Below are positions 1 through 7,557 of a DNA stretch of 57,000 nucleotides, piece by piece. A model generated the notes under the pieces. That model did not search any database. It had not been told where the DNA came from and was given only the letters and a program-made list of their open reading frames with translations. The DNA comes from Mitsuokella multacida DSM 20544 (GTDB lineage Bacteria > Bacillota > Negativicutes > Selenomonadales > Selenomonadaceae): assembly GCF_000155955.1 (NCBI RefSeq), contig NZ_GG697143.2:163618-220617 (forward strand). The letters are read 5' to 3'. How positions within the stretch are numbered: the first letter of the stretch is position 1; every line of letters begins with the position of its first letter. The translations under genes and the position numbers were made by a program.

Positions 1-891
1 GCGCACTTCCCGCGCTTCAAGCGGAAGAATCAGCAGAATGTAAAGCTCTACTTCCCGAAGAACAACAAGGGCGACTGGACGATCTGGCGACACAAAATCC
101 AGATCCCGACCATCGGCAAGGTGCGCCTGAAAGAATTTGGCTACCTACCGCAGAGCGTGACCATCAAGAACGGGCACGTCTCCTATGAAGCGGGCCGCTA
201 CTACGTCTCGGTCACGGCCGAGATTGATGAGACGAGCCGCTATAACAATGACTTAGAAGCATCGTACCATCCGCAGTCGGATGGCATCGGTGTGGATCTT
301 GGCGTCAAATCGCTTGCCATCGTCAGCGATGGCAGGATTTTTGAAAATATCAATACGTCTTCCCGGGCCAGACGGCTCGAGAAGCGGCTGAGAAGAGAGC
401 AGAGGCGTCTCAGCCGCAAGTACGAGATGCGAAAGAGGAAAGGTGGTAGTACTGCTACTGCCTCTGCAAACATAGCGAAAAAGAAATTATCGGTACAGAA
501 ACTGCATCAGCGGTTAGCGAATCTCCGCCGCAATCACGAGAATCAGGTCATCCACGCACTGGTGGAGCAAAAACCACGCTTCATCACGGTGGAAGACCTC
601 AACGTGACCGGCATGATAAAGAATCGTCATCTCTCGAAGGCAGTGTCAGAGCAGCGCTTCTATTCCTTCCGTGAAAAGCTGCGGCGCAAGGCAGAGATCA
701 TCGGGATTGAATTCCGCATCGCGGACCGATTCTACCCGAGTTCCAAGACCTGTCACGCCTGTGGGCATGTGAATAGTGGCCTGAAACTCAAAGACCGCGT
801 CTATATTTGCCACGCATGCGGCTACACGGAAGACCGCGACTTGAATGCAGCGCTGAATCTGCGCGATACGAAGAACTATCGCATCGCCTGA
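1..891 (+). CDS. tnpB: TnpB RNA-guided endonuclease, IS200/IS605 type (5' end outside window)
   Basis: The frame is open from base 1, so the N-terminus lies upstream of the window and 296 residues are visible. It encodes the accessory nuclease of an IS200/IS605-type transposon, a DNA endonuclease guided by an RNA made from the element's right end. Visible catalytic elements are RuvC-I (GVDLGVKSLAIV, Asp codon at 295), RuvC-II (TVEDLNVTGM, Glu codon at 592), a four-cysteine zinc finger of two CHACG pairs at 751-819, and RuvC-III (DRDLNAALN, 832-858). All key residues are present, so the protein looks active. No TnpA is visible in the window, but it could lie upstream of base 1. Confidence 0.93.
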   Translation, partial: AHFPRFKRKNQQNVKLYFPKNNKGDWTIWRHKIQIPTIGKVRLKEFGYLPQSVTIKNGHVSYEAGRYYVSVTAEIDETSRYNNDLEASYHPQSDGIGVDLGVKSLAIVSDGRIFENINTSSRARRLEKRLRREQRRLSRKYEMRKRKGGSTATASANIAKKKLSVQKLHQRLANLRRNHENQVIHALVEQKPRFITVEDLNVTGMIKNRHLSKAVSEQRFYSFREKLRRKAEIIGIEFRIADRFYPSSKTCHACGHVNSGLKLKDRVYICHACGYTEDRDLNAALNLRDTKNYRIA

Positions 892-1062
892 TTCACGTTT
901 TCACATTTGATAAATGTACCGATGGCTAGTCGGAAACAGGCCGTTGCTTTGCGAGGCAAGGAACACGGTCAACGCCTTTGGAGTGTACAAGAACTTGTGA
1001 GTAGTCTCAGGCTTGCCTGGACAAAAGCATACACGATGAATAAGGAATTTTTCTAGGCATAG
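892..1062 (+). ncRNA. Candidate right end / omega (guide-scaffold) RNA region of the TnpB element
   Basis: About 170 bases with no reading frame follow the tnpB stop and contain short inverted segments, for example around the gcaaag/ctttgc pairing near 952-960. In IS200/IS605 elements the RNA bound by TnpB is transcribed from this position and ends at the element's right end. The stretch closes with gaataaggaatttttct (about 1037-1053), which resembles the right tip of such elements. The exact ends are inferred, not seen. Confidence 0.4.
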
Positions 1063-1106
1063 ATAATTTCTATGTTATTCTATGTTTTTAGTAGCAGGTT
1101 TTTATT

Positions 1107-1778
1107 ATGAAGCGCAGGAAGGGATTCATGGCAATCCTGATTCTCTTGCTGGCGGCCATCGGCGTCAGCGGCTACTGCTATCAGTCGTCCCGCACGCCGG
1201 AATACGCCCTGGACCAGCTCATGGAGGGCGTCAGAGACCACGACGCGCAGAAAGTACAGCGCTATGCGGACGTATCCGCCATCATCACGACGAGCTACGA
1301 CACGGGCACGGCCATCCTCGCGCGTGACATCGAGCGGCTGCACGCTGCGTATCCGCAGGATTGGTTCTTCTGTCACGACACGGCGTTCATGAAATCGTAC
1401 ATCGCCGACCGCCGCGATAACGACCTCGTCTTCATTCACCGCAGCATGGAGTTCTTCCTGACGCCGACCATCGCGCCGATTGGCGAGAGCGACGAGCAGG
1501 CGAAGTGGATCGCGGGCGAAGCCGAGAAGTTCGCGCAGCACTACAGCGCCAAGCTCGAGAACGTCGAGCGCAAGGGCGACTGGGCCGAGGCGACGTTCCT
1601 CGTGACCGGTGACGAGTCCGACTACGGCCGACTCGTGCCGCAGATGACCGTCAAGGTCGAGCTCGCGCAGCAGGACGACGGCCACTTCCAGGTCACGCAT
1701 ATCACGAACGGCGAGGAGATCTTCGACCCCATCGTTAAGGGCGTCGAGGACTACTGGACCTTGCAGGGCTGGCAGTAA
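1107..1778 (+). CDS. Hypothetical membrane-anchored protein, DUF2939-like
   Basis: The product has 223 residues: a short basic N-terminus (MKRRKG), one hydrophobic segment at about 7-24 serving as an uncleaved anchor or signal, then a soluble extracytoplasmic domain. The stretch TPEYALDQLMEGVRDHDAQK followed by a short helical repeat resembles DUF2939-type proteins that repeat 'xxALxxLxxAIxxxD'; this is similarity from memory and not proof. No catalytic motif is visible. It stands alone between the transposon end and ogt and is closed by a good terminator, so it is probably monocistronic. Function unknown. Confidence 0.75.
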   Translation: MKRRKGFMAILILLLAAIGVSGYCYQSSRTPEYALDQLMEGVRDHDAQKVQRYADVSAIITTSYDTGTAILARDIERLHAAYPQDWFFCHDTAFMKSYIADRRDNDLVFIHRSMEFFLTPTIAPIGESDEQAKWIAGEAEKFAQHYSAKLENVERKGDWAEATFLVTGDESDYGRLVPQMTVKVELAQQDDGHFQVTHITNGEEIFDPIVKGVEDYWTLQGWQ

Positions 1779-1796
1779 ATCAGATAGCCGAACGCA

Positions 1797-1831
1797 AAAA
1801 GAGATTCCTCAATCTGGGGAATCTCTTTTTT
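1797..1831 (+). terminator. Rho-independent terminator
   Basis: The arms aaaagagattcc and ggggaatctcttttt enclose a short loop and end in a T run, just after the 223-residue protein. Confidence 0.85.
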
Positions 1832-1909
1832 GTGCGTTCTATGAGTTTGGTGAGCTTTCTCGTAGAAAACTGCGGCGCGGTCTGCTAGAATGGGCATGAG
1901 GTGATACTT

Positions 1910-2371
1910 ATGGAAAAGATTGAGCATATCGGCATCTACGCCTGCCGGTTCGGCTTCTTCCGCATTGTGGAGGAAGAGGGGGCAGTCGTCGCCATCGATG
2001 TCGTCAAAGAGCGGCAGGGCGAGGAGGCGCCGAGCGAGGTGACGGACCTCGCGGCGCGCGAGCTCGCAGAGTATCTGGCGGGCGAGCGGCAGGTATTCAC
2101 GTTCCCATACCGTCTTGTGGGCACGCCGTTCCGCCTGAAGGTCTGGCATGAGCTCGAGAAAGTCCCTTATGGCGAGACGACGACCTACAAGAAGCTGGCC
2201 GAGGCCATCGAGCGGCCCGGCGCCTACCATGCTGTCGGCGGCGCTGTCGGGGCGAATCCCCTGAGCATCGTCGTGCCGTGCCATCGCGTCATCGGCACGG
2301 ACGGCAGCCTGACTGGCTACGCCTGGGGCCTGCCGATGAAAGAGGCCTTGCTCGACCTTGAGCGCCATTAA
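1910..2371 (+). CDS. ogt: Methylated-DNA--protein-cysteine S-methyltransferase
   Basis: This suicide DNA-repair protein (153 residues) transfers the methyl group from O6-methylguanine to its own cysteine. The active-site motif IVVPCHRVIG is intact, preceded by the helix-turn-helix region PYGETTTYKKLAEAI with its usual Arg-finger neighbourhood. ATG at 1910 is chosen because GAGGTG at 1897-1902 sits 7 bases upstream; the in-frame GTG at 1901 lies inside that ribosome site. The N-terminal domain is short, as in Ogt and YbaZ-like forms. Its stop overlaps the convergent ECF gene by 4 bases. Confidence 0.93.
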   Translation: MEKIEHIGIYACRFGFFRIVEEEGAVVAIDVVKERQGEEAPSEVTDLAARELAEYLAGERQVFTFPYRLVGTPFRLKVWHELEKVPYGETTTYKKLAEAIERPGAYHAVGGAVGANPLSIVVPCHRVIGTDGSLTGYAWGLPMKEALLDLERH

Positions 2372-2904
2372 CGGCGGCCGAGCGGCGTTTTCTGCAAGAT
2401 GCCCGCGGCGACGATCGCGATCGCGCTGTTCAGCACGCCCTCTGCGATGAGGCCGGGGGCCGAGGCGAGGCCGGCCGCGAGGCTGTCGTAGAGCATGGCG
2501 CCGAAGAGCGTATAGGCCGCCGCCATCCAGGCCGAGGCGAGCAGGAAGCCGACGACAAGGCGCGTGAGCGAGGCATGGCGCTGGTCTGGACGGATGACGC
2601 GCCAGGCGATGTCCGCCATGAAGTACTTGATGATGATGGTCGGCACGATCCAGAGCGGGAAGCCGCCGAGCAGATCCGAGAGCGCCGAGCCGAAGCAGGC
2701 CGCGATCAGTGTCTCGCGGCGGCCGAGGAACAGCACCATGAGGAAGATGGCCGCATCGCCGAGATGGGCGTAGCCGAGCGGGATCGGGATGCGCGGCACG
2801 AAGGTTGCGAGGAAGACGACGGCCGCCATGACGGCCGCGAGGCAGAGCTCGCGCACCGTGAAGGAAGTTGAAGAGGAAGAGGATGGATGTACAGATGAGG
2901 TCAT
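2368..2904 (-). CDS. ECF transporter S-component, candidate vitamin B6 precursor uptake
   Basis: The product (178 residues) is an integral membrane protein with about five or six hydrophobic segments and looks like the substrate-binding S-component of an energy-coupling factor transporter. The segment AAVMAAVVFLATFVPRIPIPLGYAHLGDAAIFL is typical of the PF07155-like S-component group. The start was set at 2904 because AAGGAAAA lies just upstream; a longer frame to 3021 has a charged, non-homologous extension. It is divergent from a MocR-type regulator, the arrangement known for PdxR-controlled pyridoxine transporters (PdxU). Pyridoxal, pyridoxamine or pyridoxine is therefore the best substrate guess, from context only. 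The shared T and A1/A2 ATPase components must be elsewhere. Confidence 0.82.
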   Translation of the reverse strand: MTSSVHPSSSSSTSFTVRELCLAAVMAAVVFLATFVPRIPIPLGYAHLGDAAIFLMVLFLGRRETLIAACFGSALSDLLGGFPLWIVPTIIIKYFMADIAWRVIRPDQRHASLTRLVVGFLLASAWMAAAYTLFGAMLYDSLAAGLASAPGLIAEGVLNSAIAIVAAGILQKTPLGRR

Positions 2905-2968
2905 GAGTTTTCCTTCTTTCATTTTTGCATTTTTGGGTTTTGTCAATCTGGACTTGTGTCCTTTTGGT

Positions 2969-3028
2969 AGATAGTATATACTGATTTTGACCTTAGAAAA
3001 AGACTCAAAGTATGATGACAAGATAGTA
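2969..3028. promoter_or_regulatory. Candidate MocR/PdxR operator: direct repeat and palindrome in the divergent spacer
   Basis: AGATAGTA occurs at 2969-2976 and again at 3021-3028, 52 bases apart, which is close to five helical turns. The first copy overlaps the perfect palindrome AGTATATACT (2973-2982). The sites also carry GGTA and TACC in opposite orientation. MocR-type regulators commonly bind direct repeats in such divergent spacers. Assignment is by position and pattern only. Confidence 0.4.
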
Positions 3029-3051
3029 CCAGATGAGAGAGAAGGACTGCC

Positions 3052-4452
3052 ATGCTGACCTATTCATTCGAGAACATTGGGGAGGAATCCCTCTATGAGC
3101 ACCTCTACCGCTGCATCCGCGCCGACATCCTCGCCGGGCGGCTGCAGGCGAGCGAGAAGCTGCCGTCGAAGCGCTCGCTCGCGCGCCAGCTCGGCATCAG
3201 CGTCATCACGGTCGAGGGCGCTTATGGTCAGTTGGTGGCCGAAGGTTATTGTCAGTCTGTGCCGAAAAAGGGCTTCTTCGTCGCGCATCTCGCGAGCCTG
3301 CCCGTCCCGCCCGCGCGGCCGCGGCGCGCGCCTGCCGAGCCGGAAGCGCATAAGGCCGCGTATTTGGCCGACTTCACAGCTAACAGCCTGCGCCCCGAGG
3401 ATTTCCCGTTCAAGACGTGGACGCGGCTCTTGCGCCAGGTCATGGCCCAGCAGGCCGAGGAGCTCTTAGTGCGATCGCCGGGCATGGGCATCATGGGCCT
3501 GCGCGAGACGATTGCCGACCATCTGCGCAGCTTCCGCGGTCTTGACGTCGCGCCCGAGCAGATCGTCGTCGGTGCCGGCACGGAGTACCTCTACGGCCTG
3601 CTCGTCCAGCTCTTGGGCCGCGACAAGTGCTTCGGCGTCGAGAATCCCGGCTTCGACAAGATCCGCGCGGTCTACCGCCAGCACGCCGTGCGCTGCGTGC
3701 CCGTGGCGATGGACGAGCAGGGCATCTGCCCGCAGGAACTCGAGGAAAAGGGCGTCGCGGTCCTGCACATCAGCCCGTCGCACCACTTCCCGACGGGCTG
3801 CATCACGCCGATCAGCCGCCGCTACGAGCTCCTGGGCTGGGCGAGCGCGGCCGAGGGCCGCTACATCATCGAGGACGACTACGACAGCGAATTCCGCCTG
3901 ACCGGCCGGCCAATCCCGACGATGATGGGCATCGACGTCAGCGGCCGCGTCATCTACATGAACACCTTCTCGAAGACCCTGACGCCGACCATCCGCATCA
4001 GCTACATGGTCCTGCCCGACAAGCTCGTCGAGGTCTTTCACCGCGAGCTCGGCTTCTACAGCTGCACCGTCTCGAACTTCGAGCAGTACACACTCGCGCG
4101 CTTCATCCGCGGCGGCTACTTCGAGAAGCACATCAACCGCATGCGCAACTGCTACCGCAAGCGGCGCGAGGCCCTGCTGCACGCGATGAAAGCGGGCGGA
4201 CTCTTCCGCCATGCCGACCTCATCGAGCGCGGCTCCGGCCTCCACTTCCTGCTGCATTTCCACACGGATAAGGACGATGGTGCACTCCAGCAGGAATTCG
4301 CGCAGAAGGGCATCCGCATGCGCCCTCTGCGCGACTACTACGTCGGCACGGCCGACGGCGCGGCGCACACCTTCGTGCTCAACTACTCCGGCATGGAGGA
4401 GAGCTGCCTCGAAGAGGCCATCGCCCGCATCGTCTCGTGCCTCGAGGCATGA
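3052..4452 (+). CDS. pdxR: MocR-family regulator (GntR HTH fused to aminotransferase fold), PdxR-like
   Basis: The product has 466 residues. Residues about 8-75 form a GntR-type winged helix (LPSKRSLARQLGISVITVEGAYGQL); residues about 110-460 form a class I aminotransferase-fold domain. The PLP-binding lysine is kept (NTFSKTL, K308), as are the cofactor-contact motifs IEDDYDSEF and SPSHHFPTG. Such proteins sense PLP and control vitamin B6 synthesis or uptake. The gene is divergent from an ECF S-component, which supports a PdxR role, but MocR proteins also control other genes (GABA, taurine), so the symbol is tentative. The start ATG follows a GAAGGA ribosome site. Confidence 0.85.
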   Translation: MLTYSFENIGEESLYEHLYRCIRADILAGRLQASEKLPSKRSLARQLGISVITVEGAYGQLVAEGYCQSVPKKGFFVAHLASLPVPPARPRRAPAEPEAHKAAYLADFTANSLRPEDFPFKTWTRLLRQVMAQQAEELLVRSPGMGIMGLRETIADHLRSFRGLDVAPEQIVVGAGTEYLYGLLVQLLGRDKCFGVENPGFDKIRAVYRQHAVRCVPVAMDEQGICPQELEEKGVAVLHISPSHHFPTGCITPISRRYELLGWASAAEGRYIIEDDYDSEFRLTGRPIPTMMGIDVSGRVIYMNTFSKTLTPTIRISYMVLPDKLVEVFHRELGFYSCTVSNFEQYTLARFIRGGYFEKHINRMRNCYRKRREALLHAMKAGGLFRHADLIERGSGLHFLLHFHTDKDDGALQQEFAQKGIRMRPLRDYYVGTADGAAHTFVLNYSGMEESCLEEAIARIVSCLEA

Positions 4453-4493
4453 CCACATAGATATTTGCTATACACCCGATAGGGATTCCATAT

Positions 4494-4522
4494 TTTCCAT
4501 ATATGATGATTCGTGATATAAT
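4494..4522 (+). promoter_or_regulatory. Sigma70-type promoter of tatA
   Basis: TTTCCA (4494-4499), a 17-base spacer and TATAAT (4517-4522) lie about 60 bases upstream of tatA. Confidence 0.6.
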
Positions 4523-4583
4523 GAGAGACAATGAGATAAAACCGTCACTTGCAGTGGATAAATGAAAGATAGAGGTGCTTCTT

Positions 4584-4787
4584 ATGTTGATGGGTCTTAC
4601 CGTACCAAAACTCCTGCTGATCCTCGGAATCGGCCTGTTGGTCTTCGGACCGGGCAAACTGCCACTCGTCGGCAAATCGCTCGGCAAGAGCGTCCGCGAG
4701 TTCAAATCCGCCGTCACTGAAGACGAGAAGGCCGAGCCAAAGCAGCTCGCCCAGGCGGAAACGAAGACGGAAACCGCCGCAAAATAA
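4584..4787 (+). CDS. tatA: Sec-independent translocase subunit TatA
   Basis: A 67-residue TatA-type protein that forms the pore of the twin-arginine pathway for folded proteins. It has one N-terminal transmembrane helix (about residues 5-22), the conserved hinge FGPGKLP, an amphipathic helix (GKSLGKSVREFKSAV) and a charged, disordered tail rich in E and K. The start at 4584 places GAGGTG (4572-4577) 6 bases upstream; a GTG at 4575 would lie inside that site. TatC is not in the window. A possible local client is the twin-arginine signal at 12884. The gene has its own promoter and a strong following hairpin, so it is monocistronic. Confidence 0.93.
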   Translation: MLMGLTVPKLLLILGIGLLVFGPGKLPLVGKSLGKSVREFKSAVTEDEKAEPKQLAQAETKTETAAK

Positions 4788-4848
4788 AAAAGCGAATACA
4801 TTGCACAGTAACCTGGACCGAACAAGTCGGACAAGTGAAGAACGCTTA

Positions 4849-4892
4849 CAACGCGAAAAGGCCATGCATTCCTGCATGGCCTTTTCGCGTTG
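4849..4892. terminator. Perfect 20-bp inverted repeat after tatA (terminator-like hairpin)
   Basis: Two perfectly complementary 20-base arms (4849-4868 and 4873-4892) enclose a 4-base TTCC loop. The stem is fully paired, but the classic T run lies inside the stem and not after it. It separates tatA from feoAB. Confidence 0.7.
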
Positions 4893-4957
4893 GAGTTGCA
4901 TTCTGCTCGTTTTAGAGTAGAATAAAAATGTGTGTTCAATATCAAAGGAGTAATAAC

Positions 4958-7303
4958 ATGTTTTTAAATGAATTGAAAGCCGGTGAGCGGGCGGTGGTGC
5001 GCTCGGTCGGCGGGGAGGGGGCGCTACGGCAGCATTTCCTCGACATGGGCGTGATACCGGGGGCGGAGATCACGCTGGTGAAGTTCGCCCCGATGGGGGA
5101 CCCGATCGAGTTCCGCATCCACGAGTATGAGCTGACGCTGCGCGTCGACGATGCGAAGCAGATCGGCATCGAGAAACTGCCGAAGTGGGAGTCGGACCAG
5201 CATCCGGTCGTCAAGATCCCGCACGAGCCGACGGACCATCCGGGGCTCGGCGAGGGCGGCCGCTACCATGTGCGCGAGGGTGAGCACCCTCTGCCGGATG
5301 ACCAGCTGCTGACGTTCGCGCTTGCGGGCAACCAGAACTGCGGCAAGACGACGCTATTCAACCAGCTGACGGGCTCGAACCAGCACGTCGGCAATTTCCC
5401 AGGCGTCACGGTCGACCAGAAGAGCGGCAGCATCCGCGGCCATGAGAACACGAAGATCACGGATTTGCCGGGCATCTACTCGATGTCGCCGTACACGGAC
5501 GAGGAAATCGTCTCGCGTGAGTTCATCCTGCGCGAGCAGCCGACGGGCATCATCAACATCGTCGATGCGACGAACATCGAGCGCAACCTCTACTTGACCT
5601 TGCAGCTCATCGAGCTCGACCGCCCGATGGTCCTCGCGCTCAACATGATGGACGAGCTCACGGGCAACGGCGGCTCGGTCGACATCAATGCGATGGAGTC
5701 CCTGCTCGGTATCCCGATTGTGCCGATCTCGGCATCGAAGGGCGAGGGCATCGAGGAGCTCGTCGCGCACGCGCTGCACGTCGCACATTACCAGGAGAAG
5801 CCGGGCCGCATGGACTTCTGCGATGCGGAGAGCCATCGCGGCGCGGTGCACCGCTGCCTGCACGGCATCATGCACCTCATCGAGGATCACGCGAAGGAAG
5901 CGCGCATCCCGGTCCGCTTCGCCGCGACGAAGATCGTCGAGGGCGACAGCCGCATCATCGAGGCGCTGATGCTCGATCAGAACGAGATGGAGATGATTGA
6001 GCACATCATCTGCCAGATGGAGAAGGAGCGCGGCCTCGACCGCTCGGCGGCCATAGCGGACATGCGCTTTTCCTTCATCGGCAAGCTCGTCGACCGCACG
6101 TTCCACAAGGCGCACGAGAGCCGCCAGCACGAGCGCAGCCGCCGCATCGACAAGGTGCTGACGGGCAAGTACACGGCCATTCCGGCCTTCATCGCCATCA
6201 TGAGCCTCGTCTTCTACCTGACGTTCAACGTCATCGGCGCGGGGCTTCAGGACCTCTTGGCGGCAGGCATCGGCCTGCTGCAGGATCAGGTCGATGCGGC
6301 CATGACGGCGGCCGGCGTCAATGAGGCCATGCACTCGCTCGTCATCGACGGCATCTTCCAGGGCGTCGGCACCGTGCTGTCGTTCCTGCCAATCATCGTG
6401 ACGCTCTTCTTCTTCCTGTCCCTGCTCGAGGACACGGGCTATATGGCGCGCATCGCCTTTGTCATGGACAAGTGGCTCAGGAAGATCGGCCTGTCGGGCC
6501 GCAGCATCGTGCCGCTGCTCATCGGCTTCGGCTGCTCGGTGCCGGCCATCATGTCGACGCGCACGCTGCCGTCGGAGCGCGACCGCCGCATGACGATCCT
6601 CCTGACGCCGTTCATGAGCTGCTCGGCCAAGCTGCCGATCTACGGCTTCTTCATCGCGGCGTTCTTCGGCGATTACGGTGCCCTGCCGATGATTGTGCTC
6701 TACTTCGGCGCGATGCTCGTCGGCATTCTCGTGGCCTATCTCGGCAAGAACACCATCTTCAAGGGTGAGGCTGTGCCGTTTGTCATGGAACTGCCGAACT
6801 ACCGCATGCCGGGCCGCCGCAATGTCATGCAGCTGCTCTGGGAGAAGTCGAAGGACTTCCTCGAGCGCGCGTTCTCGGTCATCTTCATTGCGACGATCGT
6901 CATCTGGTTTTTGCAGACGTTCAACTTTCGTCTCGACATGGTGACGGATTCGTCGGAGAGCATGCTCGCCGCTGTCGCGGGCATCATCGCGCCGATCTTT
7001 GCGCCGCTGGGCTTCGGCGACTGGCGCATCTCGACGGCGCTGATCTCGGGCTTCATGGCCAAGGAGAGCGTCGTCTCGACGCTCGGCGTCCTGTTCGGCA
7101 CGAGCTCCATCTCGACCGTGCTGACGCCGCTCTCGGCTGCGTCACTCCTGGCGTTCTGCCTGCTCTACACGCCGTGTGTCGCCGCCATCACCTCCGTCAA
7201 GCGCGAGCTCGGCACGACGTGGGCTATCTGGGTTGTCATCTTCCAGTGCGTTATCGCCTGGATCGTCTCCTTTATCGTCCATACAATCGGCTTACTTTTA
7301 TGA
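4958..7303 (+). CDS. feoB: Ferrous iron transporter, FeoA-FeoB fusion
   Basis: This 781-residue inner-membrane protein imports Fe2+. Residues about 1-75 are a FeoA (SH3-like) domain (LNELKAGERAVVRSVGG). A linker leads to the FeoB G domain with G1 GNQNCGKTT (residues 124-132), G3 DLPG, G4 NMMD (229-232) and G5 SASKGEG. After about residue 400 comes the polytopic part with the two Gate motifs and FeoB core segments (GFGCSVPAIMSTR, PFMSCSAKLPIYG). ATG at 4958 is chosen because AAAGGAG lies 8 bases upstream; a frame extending to 4928 adds 10 unconserved residues. No FeoC follows. FeoA and FeoB are more often separate genes, so the fusion is noteworthy but known in other lineages. Confidence 0.96.
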   Translation: MFLNELKAGERAVVRSVGGEGALRQHFLDMGVIPGAEITLVKFAPMGDPIEFRIHEYELTLRVDDAKQIGIEKLPKWESDQHPVVKIPHEPTDHPGLGEGGRYHVREGEHPLPDDQLLTFALAGNQNCGKTTLFNQLTGSNQHVGNFPGVTVDQKSGSIRGHENTKITDLPGIYSMSPYTDEEIVSREFILREQPTGIINIVDATNIERNLYLTLQLIELDRPMVLALNMMDELTGNGGSVDINAMESLLGIPIVPISASKGEGIEELVAHALHVAHYQEKPGRMDFCDAESHRGAVHRCLHGIMHLIEDHAKEARIPVRFAATKIVEGDSRIIEALMLDQNEMEMIEHIICQMEKERGLDRSAAIADMRFSFIGKLVDRTFHKAHESRQHERSRRIDKVLTGKYTAIPAFIAIMSLVFYLTFNVIGAGLQDLLAAGIGLLQDQVDAAMTAAGVNEAMHSLVIDGIFQGVGTVLSFLPIIVTLFFFLSLLEDTGYMARIAFVMDKWLRKIGLSGRSIVPLLIGFGCSVPAIMSTRTLPSERDRRMTILLTPFMSCSAKLPIYGFFIAAFFGDYGALPMIVLYFGAMLVGILVAYLGKNTIFKGEAVPFVMELPNYRMPGRRNVMQLLWEKSKDFLERAFSVIFIATIVIWFLQTFNFRLDMVTDSSESMLAAVAGIIAPIFAPLGFGDWRISTALISGFMAKESVVSTLGVLFGTSSISTVLTPLSAASLLAFCLLYTPCVAAITSVKRELGTTWAIWVVIFQCVIAWIVSFIVHTIGLLL

Positions 7304-7331
7304 TTCATTGAATCATTTCTTGTGAATATCT

Positions 7332-7365
7332 GCCTGCTGTGAGCTATGCTGCAGCAGGCTTTTTT
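7332..7365 (+). terminator. Rho-independent terminator of feoAB
   Basis: GCCTGCTG at 7332-7339 pairs with CAGCAGGC at 7352-7359, followed by TTTTTT. The remaining spacer to 7557 is AT-rich and carries no gene; it probably holds the promoter of the following catabolic operon, but I cannot place boxes reliably. Confidence 0.85.
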
Positions 7366-7557
7366 ACGTGTTGATAATAAAATATAGATGCATATTATTG
7401 CTATGATAAGCGGTACCTTTCATCGGAAGACAAAATACGATAGTGATATGAGTGTATAAATAAGAGCAAAAAATAGAAAACCAGGTAAAATATAAATATC
7501 AGCTGAGGAAAAACAAAACAAGAAGGTTGTAGGGGGTTAATAGGGGGAATGTGAAGC

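Noticed and set aside
4893-4957. Fur box upstream of feoAB
   Set aside because: No convincing 19-base inverted-repeat match could be found in the short spacer.
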